From positions 23,360,285-23,424,284 of the forward strand of contig NC_063265.1 of assembly GCF_019578655.1 (NCBI RefSeq): a stretch of DNA of 64,000 nt, given 5' to 3'. Each line of letters starts with the position of its first letter. Positions within the stretch are counted from its first letter, which is position 1. Below, in pieces: positions 12,267 to 24,169 of this stretch. A program made the position numbers and the translations under genes. The notes beneath the pieces were generated by a model, which made no database searches, had not been told where the DNA came from, and saw nothing but the letters and a program-made list of their open reading frames with translations. This DNA is from Ricinus communis. Taxonomy: Eukaryota; Streptophyta; Magnoliopsida; Malpighiales; Euphorbiaceae.

Positions 12267-12278
12267 GCTCTGATACCA
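12267..12278 (-). other. tRNA-iMet primer-binding site of the gypsy element
   Basis: The minus-strand sequence TGGTATCAGAGC lies two bases inside the 5' LTR. It is the standard complement of the 3' end of initiator tRNA-Met used to prime minus-strand synthesis. Confidence 0.85.
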
Positions 12279-12280
12279 AC

Positions 12281-12739
12281 TGTCACGGGCTTGGTCTTTC
12301 TACCAACGAATCGCGTGGCATTAGGTACTTTCCACACTCAGACAAGTAAGCTAGTCAGCCTTACTCCTCAAATGCTAGGCAAAACGCTAGCTAAGATGGC
12401 AAGAAGGACAATAGAGAGCTAGAGACAACTTGGAGAGCTTTTATAAAGAGAGCTTGCTTGCTCTTTTACTTGATATTTTTACTTGATGATTACAAATGAA
12501 GTTTCTAAGCTATATATAGGCTTCCACCTCCTCAATGAATGGTGATGATTGATTTGATCTAATGGCTAAGATTAAGCATCTAGAATGTTCTATACAATTC
12601 CATACTTATCTACATATTCTATATGTCTTTAGATGATTCTAGAATATTTTAGAGTCCTCCCTTACTTTCTATAGAATTCTAGAGACTTCTTGGGCCTTTA
12701 AACCTTCATGTTGATAGGAAAAACTTGCGGGTTGTGACA
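12281..12739 (-). repeat. 5' LTR of the gypsy element
   Basis: On the minus strand it begins TGTCACAACCC and ends ...CCCGTGACA next to the primer site. It is the partner of 8395-8839. A small tandem duplication ('tttttacttgat', near 12463-12487) is absent from the other LTR. A TATATA motif lies near 12513. Confidence 0.8.
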
Positions 12740-14025
12740 TTATATGCGCTGATCTCAAATTAAAGAAAATAACATGGTATAAAATCTAGTCCTCCAGCAC
12801 ATGGTAAATGACCGATGTCGATGTTGCCATATGAATTTGGATTCATAATATAATTTACATTAAATTATAAATAAAATTTAATAAATTTTTTAATATTTAA
12901 TAACTATTAAAAATTATATTTTAGAATATAATAGTAATTTAAAATATTTTAATTATTTTTTTAATTTTTAAGATTCTATTAACATGATAATATAGAAATT
13001 ATTTTAAAATATTAATTAATTAATATTTAGTTATATATAATTAATACTACAAATATAATTGATATTATGATAATAAAAAACTCTTTATAATGATACTCTA
13101 TATAACAATCTTTATGTAGTTATAAAAAATTTTGATATCAATTTGAGCCAATTGTAAATATGAATAAACTTTATATTGTAATAAGTTATAAATTGTTTTA
13201 AGTCGCATCTTAAGGAAAGATTCCTCGATATATATATATTTAAATAATATATGTTGCACTTTGTCTTACTGAAATATTATTTTACCTCTTCAATTTTATT
13301 TGTATAACATGACAAGATATTAATGTATTTTATATATAGTTGTTATCATTTATCAAAAAAATAAATTTAGTAATCAAACCTTCATTAAGTTATAACCTCA
13401 TTATAGTCATAAATTTTATTGGAAGAAGGTATATTTTGGCCACTGAATTTTACCTCGTGAGACATATATGCCCCTAAAGTAATTTTAGAGGCATTTAACA
13501 TTAAAAATATATTTTTATCATTATATTGGCCCCTTATTAAATGCAAGTTATTAAATAACGTAGCTTGATTTGGTTTGATAGGTCAGTTAAGTCCCTTTAA
13601 TAAAGCAGGTATCTTGAAAAAAGGTCTCATGCTCTTCTATTGGGTTTTAGGTAGCTAGGATCCCCTATTCTTCTTATGCTTCTCCTTCTCTGACAAGAAA
13701 AATGGTCCCGTCTATGGCTCTTAGTATATGGAATTAAGGCATTATTATTGATAACTTGGTTAAGAAAGGTTCAAGGGTTCTAAGGTTCCCGCTATCTTGG
13801 TTTAGGACTTTCGGGGTTTTACAGTCTCAGTTAGGGTTTTAACTTTAGTTGGGGTCTCTAAGGTTTCAATTAAGGTTTTTAAGATTTCACGATCTCGATT
13901 TTAAGGTTTTATCAATCCATTCCAAGGCTTTCGAGCGTCCTTTAGTGTCTTTCAGAGCCTTTTCTTTCTTTTCTCAAAGTCACTCCACCAGACTTATTCT
14001 GTTCTTGTCATCGGGTTTATGTAAC
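12740..14025. other. Intergenic DNA between two retroelements
   Basis: The stretch 12740-13420 is AT-rich with no gene. The stretch 13430-13620 has phrases such as 'tggccactgaattttacc' and 'atatatgcccctaaag' that recall decayed DNA-transposon ends, but no termini could be set. A 60-codon plus-strand frame at 13849-14031 is not recognisable and is probably chance. Confidence 0.45.
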
Positions 14026-14620
14026 AAATGAGCAAAAATTAAGTAATAATAGGAGTTCATTCAATAGCTCCTCTTTGATATATTTATATAGAAGCTCCAT
14101 ATTTGCATGACTAAGTCTTCTACACCATAGCTAAGATTCATCACTACAAGACACAAAATACTTTAAAGATTGATCAATAACTTTATGTAGGTCAATTGAG
14201 TAAGTATTGCCACTTCTTTCTCCCTTGAATACTACTTTGTCATCCAATAGGGTATTGACATAGCATCCATTGGAATCAAAAGTGACTTTATTACCTTTGT
14301 GACACAATTGACTTACACTTAATAAATTATGTTTTAATCCATCAACTAGAAAAAATCATTAATAAAAGATTGGTCATCCTTACCACTTGAATCGATGCTA
14401 ATTACTTTACCCTTGGTATCATTTCTAAATATGACTTTGCCTCCATCATAACTGTTTACATTTACAAAAAGACCCTTGTTTCCCATTATGTGCCTTAAAC
14501 ATCCACTATCAATATGCTAAAAATTTATACTTGTGGACTTAAGCCACACCTACAAGAAGAAGTCAAATCACTTCATTTTAGGTACCCAATCAAGGTTGGG
14601 TCCTTGAGAGTCAGCTTTGA
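14026..14620 (-). pseudogene. Copia protease tail and pre-integrase domain remnant
   Basis: The minus-strand translation reads as copia protease/GAG-pre-integrase sequence: an HIDSGC active-site region near 14505, then a VDGLKHNLLSVSQLC stretch near 14290-14340, and a RRLSHANMELL stretch near 14090-14130. There is at least one stop codon (near 14350). The coding similarity ends at about 14026, marking the truncation. Confidence 0.7.
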
Positions 14621-14808
14621 AAGTGTCATTCATGAAGAGATGCATCTTCCTTAATTTACATTTTATGTTGATATGCCAACTCTTATACAATAGTGGCAAG
14701 TAACCTTAGAATCATGAGAGGAGTTAGAATTATTTTTTAGCCATTTTTACTTGAGGTTTAGGCTTCAAAGCATTCGTCATATTATTGCACATGCATGAGC
14801 AAGATTTA

Positions 14809-16140
14809 TTAACATTTGAGCGTTATAAATGCATGTTTTGTTCCTTTAGGCTTAGCTTTTGGAATTTGTGATGCCTTCCCTTTCTTTTGAATGAGAGGCT
14901 TAGTTTGTACTTTGCATTTCAAAATTGTTTTAGAATTTCTTTCAACCTTAAGAGGTTCAGTGGCCTTAATAAAAATTATGGTGTGAGATATAGGAGATGT
15001 GGATGATGAAGCTCTATTGAATCTAAGTCTATATCTCACAAAGGGAGGTCTTTGAGATACAACTATTGTATCAAGAGATTTTTTCTCTTTGTGGAATTTT
15101 AAGATGGATTTTCTAAGCTCCCCAACTTCATTTTTGAAAGTATTATTTTCCTTGAGAAGCATTTCATTTGAAATCTCATATAATGATTCTTTTTAAGTCC
15201 TTACTATGGGGAAGTAGTTTCTTTCTTTAAAACCTCAAGATCTTTTTCCAAAACTGAACATTTATTTTTATAAAAATTTAGTTTTGAATGCATGTTTCAT
15301 AGGAGCTCATCCTCATCATCCAACAAGTCATCACCAAAAGAATGAGAAGATGAATATGAAGAAGAAGAATTACATGAATGAGAAGTGGAGCAAACCTCAT
15401 AAGATTCTTCCAAATTGGCCATAAAGTAAAGATTTGCTTCTTGATCTTTATCACTCTCATTGTTTGAAGATGAAGATGCATCACTCAAAGTAGCCTTCAA
15501 ACTCTTTTTCTTTTCTTTATCTCCCTTCTTCCTCTTCAAGTACTTGGGACAATCTAGGTTGATATGTCCTTGCTTTTCACACTCATAGCAAGTAACATCA
15601 TCCTTCTTGTCCTTGTTAGGCCTTGATTTGGAGGACTTCTTACTTTTGAATGGCTTGTTGCTTCTTTTTTTTTTTTTTGGCTTCAAGAATCCTCTTGATA
15701 TGTTTGGTGATGAGGGTCACATTATCACTTGGAGCTTCATTTTCCTCTTGAGCTTTAGTGCTTGCCTTGAGTGCTAAAGCCTTGTTCTTTCCCCCATCTT
15801 TATCAAATTCATCCTTGAAAAGAGATATTTCATGGGTTAGAAGTTTACCTATAAGGACATCCATAGGAATCTTCCCAAGGTCCTCATTTGGCTCTTCAAT
15901 GCTAGCCACTTTAGCACCATACTTGTCCAAAGGTAGATTCCTAAGGATCTTGTTGTTGATATCCATAAGCTCATAATTCTTGCCAAGCTTCCTTATGTTA
16001 TTGATGATAGTGAGAAGCCTATTGGTCATGTCGGTGATGAATTTGTTTAACTTCATCTTAAACATCTCATACTCAATTACGTACATTTAGATCTTTCTGG
16101 ATTTAACTTGCTTGGCGCCTTCATGATAATTCTTCAAGGT
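14809..16140 (-). pseudogene. Copia gag remnant in several frames
   Basis: The frame at 15640-16086 contains the UBN2-type gag domain (MFKMKLNKFITDMTNRL, then ILRNLPLDKYGAKVASIEE). The frame at 15297-15686 carries a CCHC zinc knuckle (CYECEKQGHINLDC, C-X2-C-X4-H-X4-C), which binds element RNA. The frame at 14809-15162 is the Lys/Ser-rich tail. The pieces overlap in different frames, so frame shifts have broken what was one gene; a poly-A run near 15665-15677 is a likely slip site. Confidence 0.75.
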
Positions 16141-16495
16141 AGTCCAGATTGGATGAGCTGTAATGCAATTTTGCACTTTCTCATATTCTTTTCTAGATAG
16201 ATAACTCACAAGATGGCCATTACTTGTGTATTCTTGTGATTATGCTTCTTGTGAGCATCTACCCATTCTTCTCAAGGAAGTATTCTTTCTTTACCATTTT
16301 TGATGTTGGTGGGAGCCTTTCATTCCTTTACCACATAGTCTTACATCTTAATGCCATCTTAATCCAAATAGATTTTCACACGGAATATTTCCAAAAGCCA
16401 TAGCTGGATCCATCAAACAATGGCTTAAGGTGTTGAGCTTCCTAATTGGTTGCCATTGATCTTTACATGCAATAAAGCTTGAGAAGAGTGTTTAC

Positions 16496-16507
16496 GCTCT
16501 GATACCA
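16496..16507 (-). other. tRNA-iMet primer-binding site of the copia element
   Basis: The minus-strand TGGTATCAGAGC sits two bases from the end of the LTR at 16510, the normal copia arrangement. Confidence 0.8.
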
Positions 16508-16509
16508 CT

Positions 16510-17693
16510 TGTTGTCTCTTTGAGCTAAGAAAGGGGGAGTTAAATTGGTGACCTCAGATTGCGGAAATAAATTAAGATACGAAAAACATAAGAACTTTAA
16601 GAAAGGATAGAGGAATTTGAAAGAAAGTTAAGGTTAGAGAGTTTGACACATAGGTTTAAAGTGGTTTATGAACAATCCTCCCTACCACCCTTCAAGATCA
16701 CACTTGAGTATTCCACTATAATCTTTAAGCTTACAACCTTTGGATGCAAATTCACCTAACAACTTGGTGTTTTCCAAGACTAACGCTAAACCACTTCCCT
16801 TAGTGAACTAATCCTCCATTAAGTCCCTTAATCCTCGAGTATTAATCGTTACTCAACAACCAAATCCTTTTGTTTTTAACACATAGGCTCATACCACAAC
16901 CTTTTTGAGTTTAGTTGACTAATGAGATTGAACTTAATACACTATATAAGAAGAAAATCAAATATAGAAAGTTGAAAAATAAATTTACAAGAGTTTGGGT
17001 ATAATAAATTCACATATACTTAATACTTAATTCTTTATGAGAGGTATTTATACATTTACCAATCTCTTAGAGACGTTACAATGGTTTCAAAACTCATTTA
17101 ATTCAAATTGGATGACATGGTAAAAAGTTGCCTACAATAATGAAAAGTGCCCTCGCGCTTTTTAAAAAGAGTCATTGGGGCTCCAACGGGTTCAGACACG
17201 TGGCTTTGACTTAGTGGCTAAAGATGCAACAGTCACTAACGTCACATTAAATGCGAAAACTACCCCATCGCCATGATATCGTGCTCGCACTTGGCTTAGG
17301 CATGCTCAGAAGCGACCTCGCACTTGTATTCGCGGTACACTCTACTGAATTGTCATTTTTCTTTGAATAGGAAGCGCCCTCGTGCTCCAAAAGCACCCTG
17401 ATACTTCTCAAGCTATTGACTTATTGACTACCAAGTGTTTCTCCATCCTTAGGGGTTTTCCAGAAGAACTTTCTAAGTGGCTAGTCAACTTTGACCATAT
17501 GAAAAGAGCCCTTGCGCTTTCGAGGCGCCCTTGCACTTTCTAGGACTTCTTACAATTCTTGAAAGCTTAAAGACTCTTACGCCTACTAATTGAACCCTTA
17601 ATCCATTATCATATAGACACTAAAACATAAAATTAGCAATAAACAATTGGGTGTTAAGATCAAAATAGAGACCAATTGACCCTTAGATCAACA
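16510..17693 (-). repeat. 5' LTR of the truncated copia element
   Basis: It is 1184 bp with matching ends: on the minus strand it starts TGTTGATC and ends GACAACA. The right-hand flank is 'cattg'. The partner LTR was lost with the truncation, so no target duplication can be checked. Confidence 0.75.
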
Positions 17694-17699
17694 CATTGC

Positions 17700-19127
17700 T
17701 TATATCACTTCACCTATTATCCAGTGCATATTGTGTCTTTTCTGGAAATATTTTACTATACAAGGAAAAAAATCATATTCTCAAGCATTCATAATGGATA
17801 AAGGCTATGGATTTAAAGTTATCAACTTGGGAAGCAAACCATACTTGGGAATTAATAAGCTTACCAGCAAATAAGACTCTCATTGGATCAAAATGGGTTT
17901 ATAAAGTTAAGTTAAAGCTTTATGCGTTTGTGGAATCTTTCAAGGTTAGGCTTGTGGCTAAAGGTTATTATCAGCTTGTAGGAATTGACTATACAAATAG
18001 TCTTTCACTAATGGCTAAAATGATGACAGTTAGAATCTTCTTGGCTATTGCAACAACTAAATCATGGCTCTTGCATCAATTAGATATTAATAATGCATTT
18101 TTGCATGGTTATCTAATAAAAGAGGCGTGCAAATACCTCCTATAGGATACATTAAAGCTCAACCTAGTCATGTTTGTTTATTAAAGAGAAATTTATATAG
18201 CCTGAAGCAAGCTTCAAGACAATGGAATAGTGAATTCTATGACAAGCTAAAGGCTTATGGTTTTCTACAATCTACTTATGATCATTATCTATTTGTTATA
18301 CATACTTCCTTCTTCTTCTTGGCTCTATTAGTATATGTAGATGATGTCTTGATTGCTGGAATAAGTGAGTTGGAGATTACAATAGTTAAATAGTATTTGG
18401 ATAAAACTTTTTTTACCATTAAGGATCTTGGCCATACTAAATACTTTATGGGCCTAGAGATTGCTAAATATGAATATGGTTTAAATGTTAATCAACATAA
18501 ATACATTTTAGATATTCTTTAAGATGCAGGCTTAACTAGTGCAAAGCCTACTACTACTCCTATGTCCAAGGGTACTAAGTTCACTAACACTAGTATACCA
18601 TTTCCTAAGCGAGAAAAGTTTCAAAGATTGGTTGGCAAATTGCTATATCTAAATCTCATAGGTCCTGACATTACTTATTCTATGAAACAACTAAGTCAGT
18701 TTGTGCATAGACCTACACATGCTACCTTTCATCTTCTTATATATCTTAAAGGTTCTCCTTCTAAAGGTATTTTTTCCCTCATTCCAATAATTTCCAAATT
18801 TAGGCATATTGTGATGCTGACTAGGCATCATGCATCGACATAAGATGTATTACTAGCTACTACATCTCTCTCGATGGTGCCTTAGTATGTTGGAAAACCA
18901 AGAAATAAATAACAATCTCACGTTCCTTTGTTGAATCAGGGTATCGAATTATGGCTGCAATAGTTTATGAATTGTAGTAGGTGTCTTATATACTTCAAGA
19001 TCCTCATATTCCTCTCTTTCTTTGCCAACTCTCTCTGGTGTGACAATCATGTAACTTTTCATATAACAACCGACCGTGTGTTTCATGAACGTACTAAACA
19101 CTTGGAGATTAACTGCCATTTGGTGTG
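17700..19127 (+). pseudogene. Copia reverse transcriptase / RNase H pseudogene, 5' part
   Basis: Consecutive frames give the copia RT in order: NHTWELISLPANK, SKWVYKVK, FKVRLVAKGYYQ, LLHQLDINNAFLHG (first catalytic Asp), LYSLKQASRQW, and LLVYVDDVLIA with the YVDD motif at about 18332-18352. After it come IKDLGHTKYFMGLEIA and the RNase H connection (LVGKLLYLNLIGPDITYS). Stops fall at about 18144, 18391 and 18521, with more in RNase H, and RNase H is heavily decayed by 18840-19120. It cannot make an active enzyme. Confidence 0.85.
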
Positions 19128-22101
19128 TGTCACGACCCCACCCGTGGGCCCATGACCGGCACTAGGGAATGGGTAGGCTTAAGGCCACCGAAACCCGTAG
19201 TAAGCCTGACACTCACTGATTTAAATAAATCTCATCTCAAATTAATATTATTAAAGCCACAATTTATCTTAATAGTTACACTTTACAAAATTACTTCGGT
19301 CTACCAAAAAAAACTAGGCGAGACCCGAAGCTCAGAAAATTTACAACTGAAACATCTACTATTACTACTGCGGAGAATCTAAGATTTACCAATTTACATA
19401 CCAAATCAAATACATCACCCGATGATGAAGGAGTCGGGTTACTGAATAAGAGTCGCGAGAGGACTAACAAATACGAATCAAAATAAATGGAGACTCACCG
19501 AGAGTGAGTTAAAATCAAATAATCCTGGGGACTATTGCATTCTTCTCGGAAAACATAGATTATTCAAATCGATATCAAACCATGCACATAAATACCAATC
19601 ATACTATAATCATACCCTATTACTTTCTTCACAGAAAATATTGATCATTCGAATCAATATATCAACCATGCACGTAAATACAATCCATATTATAATCATA
19701 CCATAATAAATAAATAAATAAAAATATATATTTACTTTTACGGGACGAGTGGCTCAGTAGAACCCTAACCCCAAATTCTAACAGCCATTTTGGCTCTCTT
19801 AATCCAATAAGACTGGCGCCCAGAGAGCAAGCTCGATCAGGGTCCTTACCTCCAGCCTGAACACTTGAATTCCAAATAAGCTGACGGAGAGCATCGCTCG
19901 ATCAGGGACCTTAACTCCGGCAATCAACTGAACTCAGCCCAGAGAGCAATGCTCGATCAGGGCAAACAAATCCATAATAACCTTATGTCCATGATCATTA
20001 CCGGTGCGCATGCGGTCCTGATGTAACCCATCAGGCGGCATGTTCTACAAGCCACATTTTCCAAATCGCAATCACCACATTTAATAAATATTATTGTCTA
20101 ATTAAATCATTCAACCATATCAAAATAACGATTATCAATTTAGAGTAAGACATCATGTAACTCGTGAGGAAAAATAATAACGTTTGTATTATTATAACAT
20201 TACTATAATAATACTTATATTATCTTCAATAATTAATAATCCAGTAAAATTATTTATGTTGCGATACTAATAACCATATTATGCATAAACTTCAAAAATA
20301 TCATATTAAAATCAGACTTAGCAATAGTGCAATGATTAAATGACTTTAACTCACAGGATTGGGCGACCTCCTAGCTCTGCTCCGGTGCCTCGGTTGGAGC
20401 GAGCCGAACAAACAGATCATCTAATCACGGAAAACAATTTATCAAAACGCTGAAACAATCGATCATTAATCCTAGGTCTAGACTCCTAGGACTGACTGTC
20501 TAAGAATCTCGACTTGGGAGAATTCTACCGAAAATCCGGCAGAACCTCCCCTACAACACGAACATTACCCCCCGTAAAAACGGGTCCAGGACCTGCCAGA
20601 AGAACACTTCAAATATCCAACAATTCAAAACAACAGGAATCGGGTCCCCAAACTTCACTATTTTCCCGACTCCGCCACACAACACAAAATACGAGGCAGG
20701 CAACTGACCGACAATTATTTTTGACTCACAATATCATCAAATACTCAATACCAACCGATAGACACAATTAAACCAAGAATTTCTAAAATTAACGGGCTAA
20801 AGATAATTACCGAGACGCTCGATCGCTCGGTCGACTCGCCTCCAGCCACCGGAGTCCGATCGACGATCCGAACACACCATCGGACTCACAACGACGCGCT
20901 GAAGACGATCCCCGCTTCCGATTTTCCGATCTGACACCCGATCATCCGGAGAGATTTGCGGACGATCTCGACCGTCGATTCGCAAACAAAGCCCGATCGC
21001 CACGAAACCGGTGCCATTTCGAAGCTTGAGCTGAGGAGAGTCAGGATATGTCCTCCGATCTTCCATAGCTCGCCGGAGCTCGCCGGAAAAACTCAAAAAT
21101 GCCGGCTGCCACCATTTTCTCTCTCCACCGTGAATCTCCGATTCCGGCCACCACTGTCGACACCGCCGCCGCCAAAACAAAGCCGAGGTCGAGAGGAGTC
21201 GATCGGCACCAAGATCAATGTACCACCGACGCCGGAAGGCGGCAAGGAAGCTTCGGCCATTTTCCTCATGCCGGCTGCCGCTCATGGTGTTGCCGCCACG
21301 CTGGCCTGCCAGATCAAGCCGGCCCGACGACGCACGCCACCGCAGCTCTCCTCCTTCTTCTTGAGCTCTCTCTCTCTTCCTCTCTTCTTCTTCCTCGACT
21401 TCCATTCCTTTCAATATCGACATTAGGCCCCCGAACTTTTCTTTATTGCAATTTGGTCCCTCAACTTTCTTAATTACTTACAATTTCATCCTGCAGAATT
21501 CCAATTTAACCCCCAAACTTTTTTTTAGCCTTTCAATTAAGCCCCTAACTATTTAATTTGGGCCAAATCCGAATTATTGAAAATACACAATTACAAAAAT
21601 ACCCCTGACCGACATATTTATTTACAAAAATACCAAGCTCACAAATTTCCATTAAAACCCCATAAAAATAACATTATACTTTCAATCCTTATTCCAAAAT
21701 AAATTTCCAATTTAGTCCTAACACACAATTAAATTAAATAATCAATATCCAACTTAAAATTTAATACTACTAATCAATTATAATACCAATTTTCCCAAAA
21801 TTCTTTTATAAACATCATTTACAATTCTACCATAATTTTCCAATATATAATTTTACTTATATAAATATGCATTTGGAAAAAAAATTTGAATAACCAAAAT
21901 ATAATCATTTCTCAAATAATTTACTTGAATAATTTCTTAAAATTTCAAACTAATTGGGTATAGAAAATAACTCATTTATTTGATTAATATTAAATTTTTC
22001 ATTAAATCATTTCAAATTAAACCCAATAATAATGAAGCTAAAATTAACTTAAATAAAAACTCATTATTAAATATATAAAAAATTCCGGGTGTTACAGTGT
22101 G
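19123..22101. mobile_element. Solo LTR (~3.0 kb), Ty3/gypsy type, with GTGTG target duplication
   Basis: The element is 19128-22096, beginning TGTCACGACCC and ending GGGTGTTACA, flanked by GTGTG at 19123-19127 and 22097-22101. It interrupts a copia RNase H coding sequence that continues in register on the far side, which fixes the borders. Inside is a GC-rich block (about 20800-21420) with long chance frames (20797-21423 minus, 20956-21426 plus) rich in Arg, Ser and Pro; these are not recognisable proteins. No gag or pol is present. Orientation is undecided. Confidence 0.88.
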
Positions 22102-22502
22102 AAACAAGCTTAAAGAAGGTTTTATATCCCCTCAATACATTTCATCCAAGCTGCAGCTAGTTGACTTGTTTAGTACATTCTTAGCAGTTCCACAATTTTA
22201 GTTCTTAGTTTCCAAGTTGGGTATGGTTGACATTTACTAACCTCTAACTTGAAGGAGGATGAAGAATCTTATTTATTCGGTTAATTAGAGCTGTAAGTTA
22301 GAGAAATAATGTGTTATTTCTAATTTGTTAGAAGTTCATTATAGGTTGCTGAGTTGTCATCATTTGATTGGTCATTAGCTTCAGTTTCTCTTTCTTTGCG
22401 TTGTGTATATAAAGGGTAGTTACAATTGTTCATTGGATTAATAAAGAATATATAGAAATTCTCCAAATTATTCCTATAGATATGAAATTGTTCATTGTTT
22501 GA
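22102..22502 (+). pseudogene. Copia RNase H tail and probable 3' LTR
   Basis: Immediately after the solo LTR the copia reading resumes for about 25 codons to the usual RNase H end. The sequence 'cttgaaggagga' at about 22246-22257 is a likely polypurine tract. The following ~245 bp have a TATATAAA box (22406-22413) and an AATAAA signal near 22440, and end near TTGTTTGACA, as in a short copia LTR. With no partner LTR the LTR borders are inferred. Confidence 0.6.
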
Positions 22503-22510
22503 CACATTTA

Positions 22511-23184
22511 GAAGGTGTTTAGTTTAAAAGTTTTGTGCAATTTATAGCTGTTTCTACCGAATAGCTATATTAAACCCTTTGGCTAGACTTAAAAATTAAT
22601 AATTGATAGCTGATTTAGTCCTAGTGAGCTGTTGATTGTATCAGCTCTATTTTAGAATTTTTCTTCTTATCAACTAATAACTAATTTTATTATTTATTTA
22701 TTTATTTAGGCATTATTATTTTTATTAGAATTTATTAATAATAACTTACTTTAAGTTGATCTTGTATATATAATTATTTTTTATAATTCATATTAAATAA
22801 TTATTTTTTAAAATTATACATTATAATTAAATAATTATAAAATTTATAATTATAGCATTCAAATTGAAATTCTTTTATCAGTAATATTTAAATTTTAGTC
22901 TACTTTTAAAATAAATTTTGTAAATATTCTTAATATTAAATACAATTGAGCTAAATAAAATTTACTATAATATTTTAATTATTATAAATTCTTTTATTAA
23001 TTTACATAATTGAAAATAATATAATAAAATAAAATATGTATAAAGATAAATTATACCCTCAATGATTATTTAACATACTAATAATAACCGTTAATAAAAT
23101 TTTATTCAATGATTTTATTTATCAACTACTGACTATCAGCCACCAGCTACCAACTACATTAATCAATCGAACTAAACATACCTT
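22511..23184. mobile_element. Probable hAT-type MITE
   Basis: The ends are imperfect inverted repeats: 'aggtgtttagttt' at the left and the complement of it in 'gaactaaacatacct' at the right. Both ends are followed inward by repeated 'agctgat/tagctgt' style words and their complements ('atcagccaccagctacc'), which is usual for the GGTGTTTGGTT class of plant MITEs. The middle is AT-rich and has no coding content. A clear 8-bp target duplication was not found, so borders are approximate. Confidence 0.5.
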
Positions 23185-24165
23185 TAACATCTAATTAAAG
23201 TGGCAAAAATATTTAATTTTAAAAAATAGAAATTTTAAATTAAATTCTTATGTCAGTATTAAAAAGAGTTATTATTTTTATAAAAAATAAAAAATAATTA
23301 TATGTAGTTTACGCTCTATAAATTTTTTATGGATAAAAGTTAAATAAATCTAGAAATATAAGAGATGAAAAATCCAATTTCTAATACAGTGATATTCCCT
23401 CAGAAGATTTCCATACATCTAGGCAAAAAACATTGCCTATATATTTTATCATTTTGGTTTCAACATTTTCTTTGATATTTTGTATCATGTAACTGAAATA
23501 GTTAGGTGTATATGAACTAAAATTCTAGTTAGGTGACACATTGCACACGTTTTTAACCTAATTCGTGGGTTAGTTTGTATCGCTCCTGCACGAAAAAGAC
23601 ATTTGCTTGCAAACAAACATTCTTCAACGTGAAAGACTACTAATTAGGTAAAATGTGCTTTATATTTACCGGGTGGATGCCTAGACTTGTTCATGGACTT
23701 GGCATCCCCTCGGCCTGCTCAAGCTCGCTCAGAAATTTAGGTTTGAACATTTATTTTTTTTATGTTAGGTATGTTCAAGTTTAAACTGGTAAAAATCTAA
23801 TTATCTTTTAGACAGATTTAGAAATATTTTTTTTTTGAGATCTGTCTAATAAGTCTGGTCTGGCCTAAAAATTATAATGAGAACTATCATATATTTCTTA
23901 CGACGAGTCGAATTTAATCAAAATTTTAAGTTCATATAGCCACGCTCAGGCCTAGGCTTAAAACTTTAAGCCCCGCTCGATCCAAAATTTAAACAGATCT
24001 ACCCCACAATCCGGTTAAGTCTTTCACAACTATATTATTCATTAATACAATTATATATATAAATTTAAATGGGTCTACTCAGCAACCCAGTTAAGTAATT
24101 TTAAAATGTAATTTTATATATGTACTAGTTTTCGCAATTGCATTATCTGAATATATTGAGACTCA
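23185..24165. other. Intergenic DNA
   Basis: No gene is seen. A GC-richer patch at about 23680-24000 has wording like decayed non-autonomous transposons, with 'aagctcgctcagaaatttagg' style words facing 'ccacgctcaggcctaggct', but I could not define termini. Confidence 0.45.
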
Positions 24166-24169
24166 AAAC

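Larger units (their letters stand above)
8395..12739 (-). mobile_element. Ty3/gypsy LTR retrotransposon, two LTRs, internally deleted
   Basis: A complete frame of element signals is present on the minus strand: 5' LTR (12281-12739), a primer site complementary to initiator tRNA-Met (12267-12278), gag (11553-12173), protease with the start of RT, the RNase H tail, the integrase tail, a polypurine tract (8840-8852) and the 3' LTR (8395-8839). Total length is about 4.3 kb, short for a gypsy element, because the RT/RNase H core and the integrase core are missing. The LTRs differ at many positions and by a 12-14 bp duplication, so the insertion is not recent. No clean 5-bp target duplication was found at the outer ends. 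Confidence 0.85.
14026..17693 (-). mobile_element. Ty1/copia retrotransposon, truncated in pol
   Basis: Read on the minus strand: a 5' LTR (16510-17693), a tRNA-Met primer site (16496-16507), gag with the UBN2-type domain and zinc knuckle, then protease/pre-integrase sequence that stops abruptly at about 14026. The integrase core, RT, RNase H and 3' LTR are absent. Multiple stops and frame shifts occur in gag-pol. The outer LTR end abuts another, opposite-strand copia remnant at 17694. Confidence 0.8.
17694..22502 (+). mobile_element. Ty1/copia remnant (RT, RNase H, probable 3' LTR), split by a solo LTR
   Basis: The plus-strand coding similarity starts right at the border with the neighbouring copia LTR and runs through RT and RNase H to about 19127. 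It is interrupted by the solo LTR 19128-22096 and resumes at 22102 with the last residues of RNase H (KLKEGFISPQYISSKLQL). After that come a purine-rich tract (about 22247-22257) and a probable 3' LTR (about 22258-22502). The 5' half of the element is missing. Confidence 0.8.

Noticed and set aside
20956..21473. Two long plus-strand frames that could be Ser/Pro/Arg-rich proteins
   Set aside because: They lie inside a solo LTR, overlap a long minus-strand frame, and owe their length to local GC-richness.
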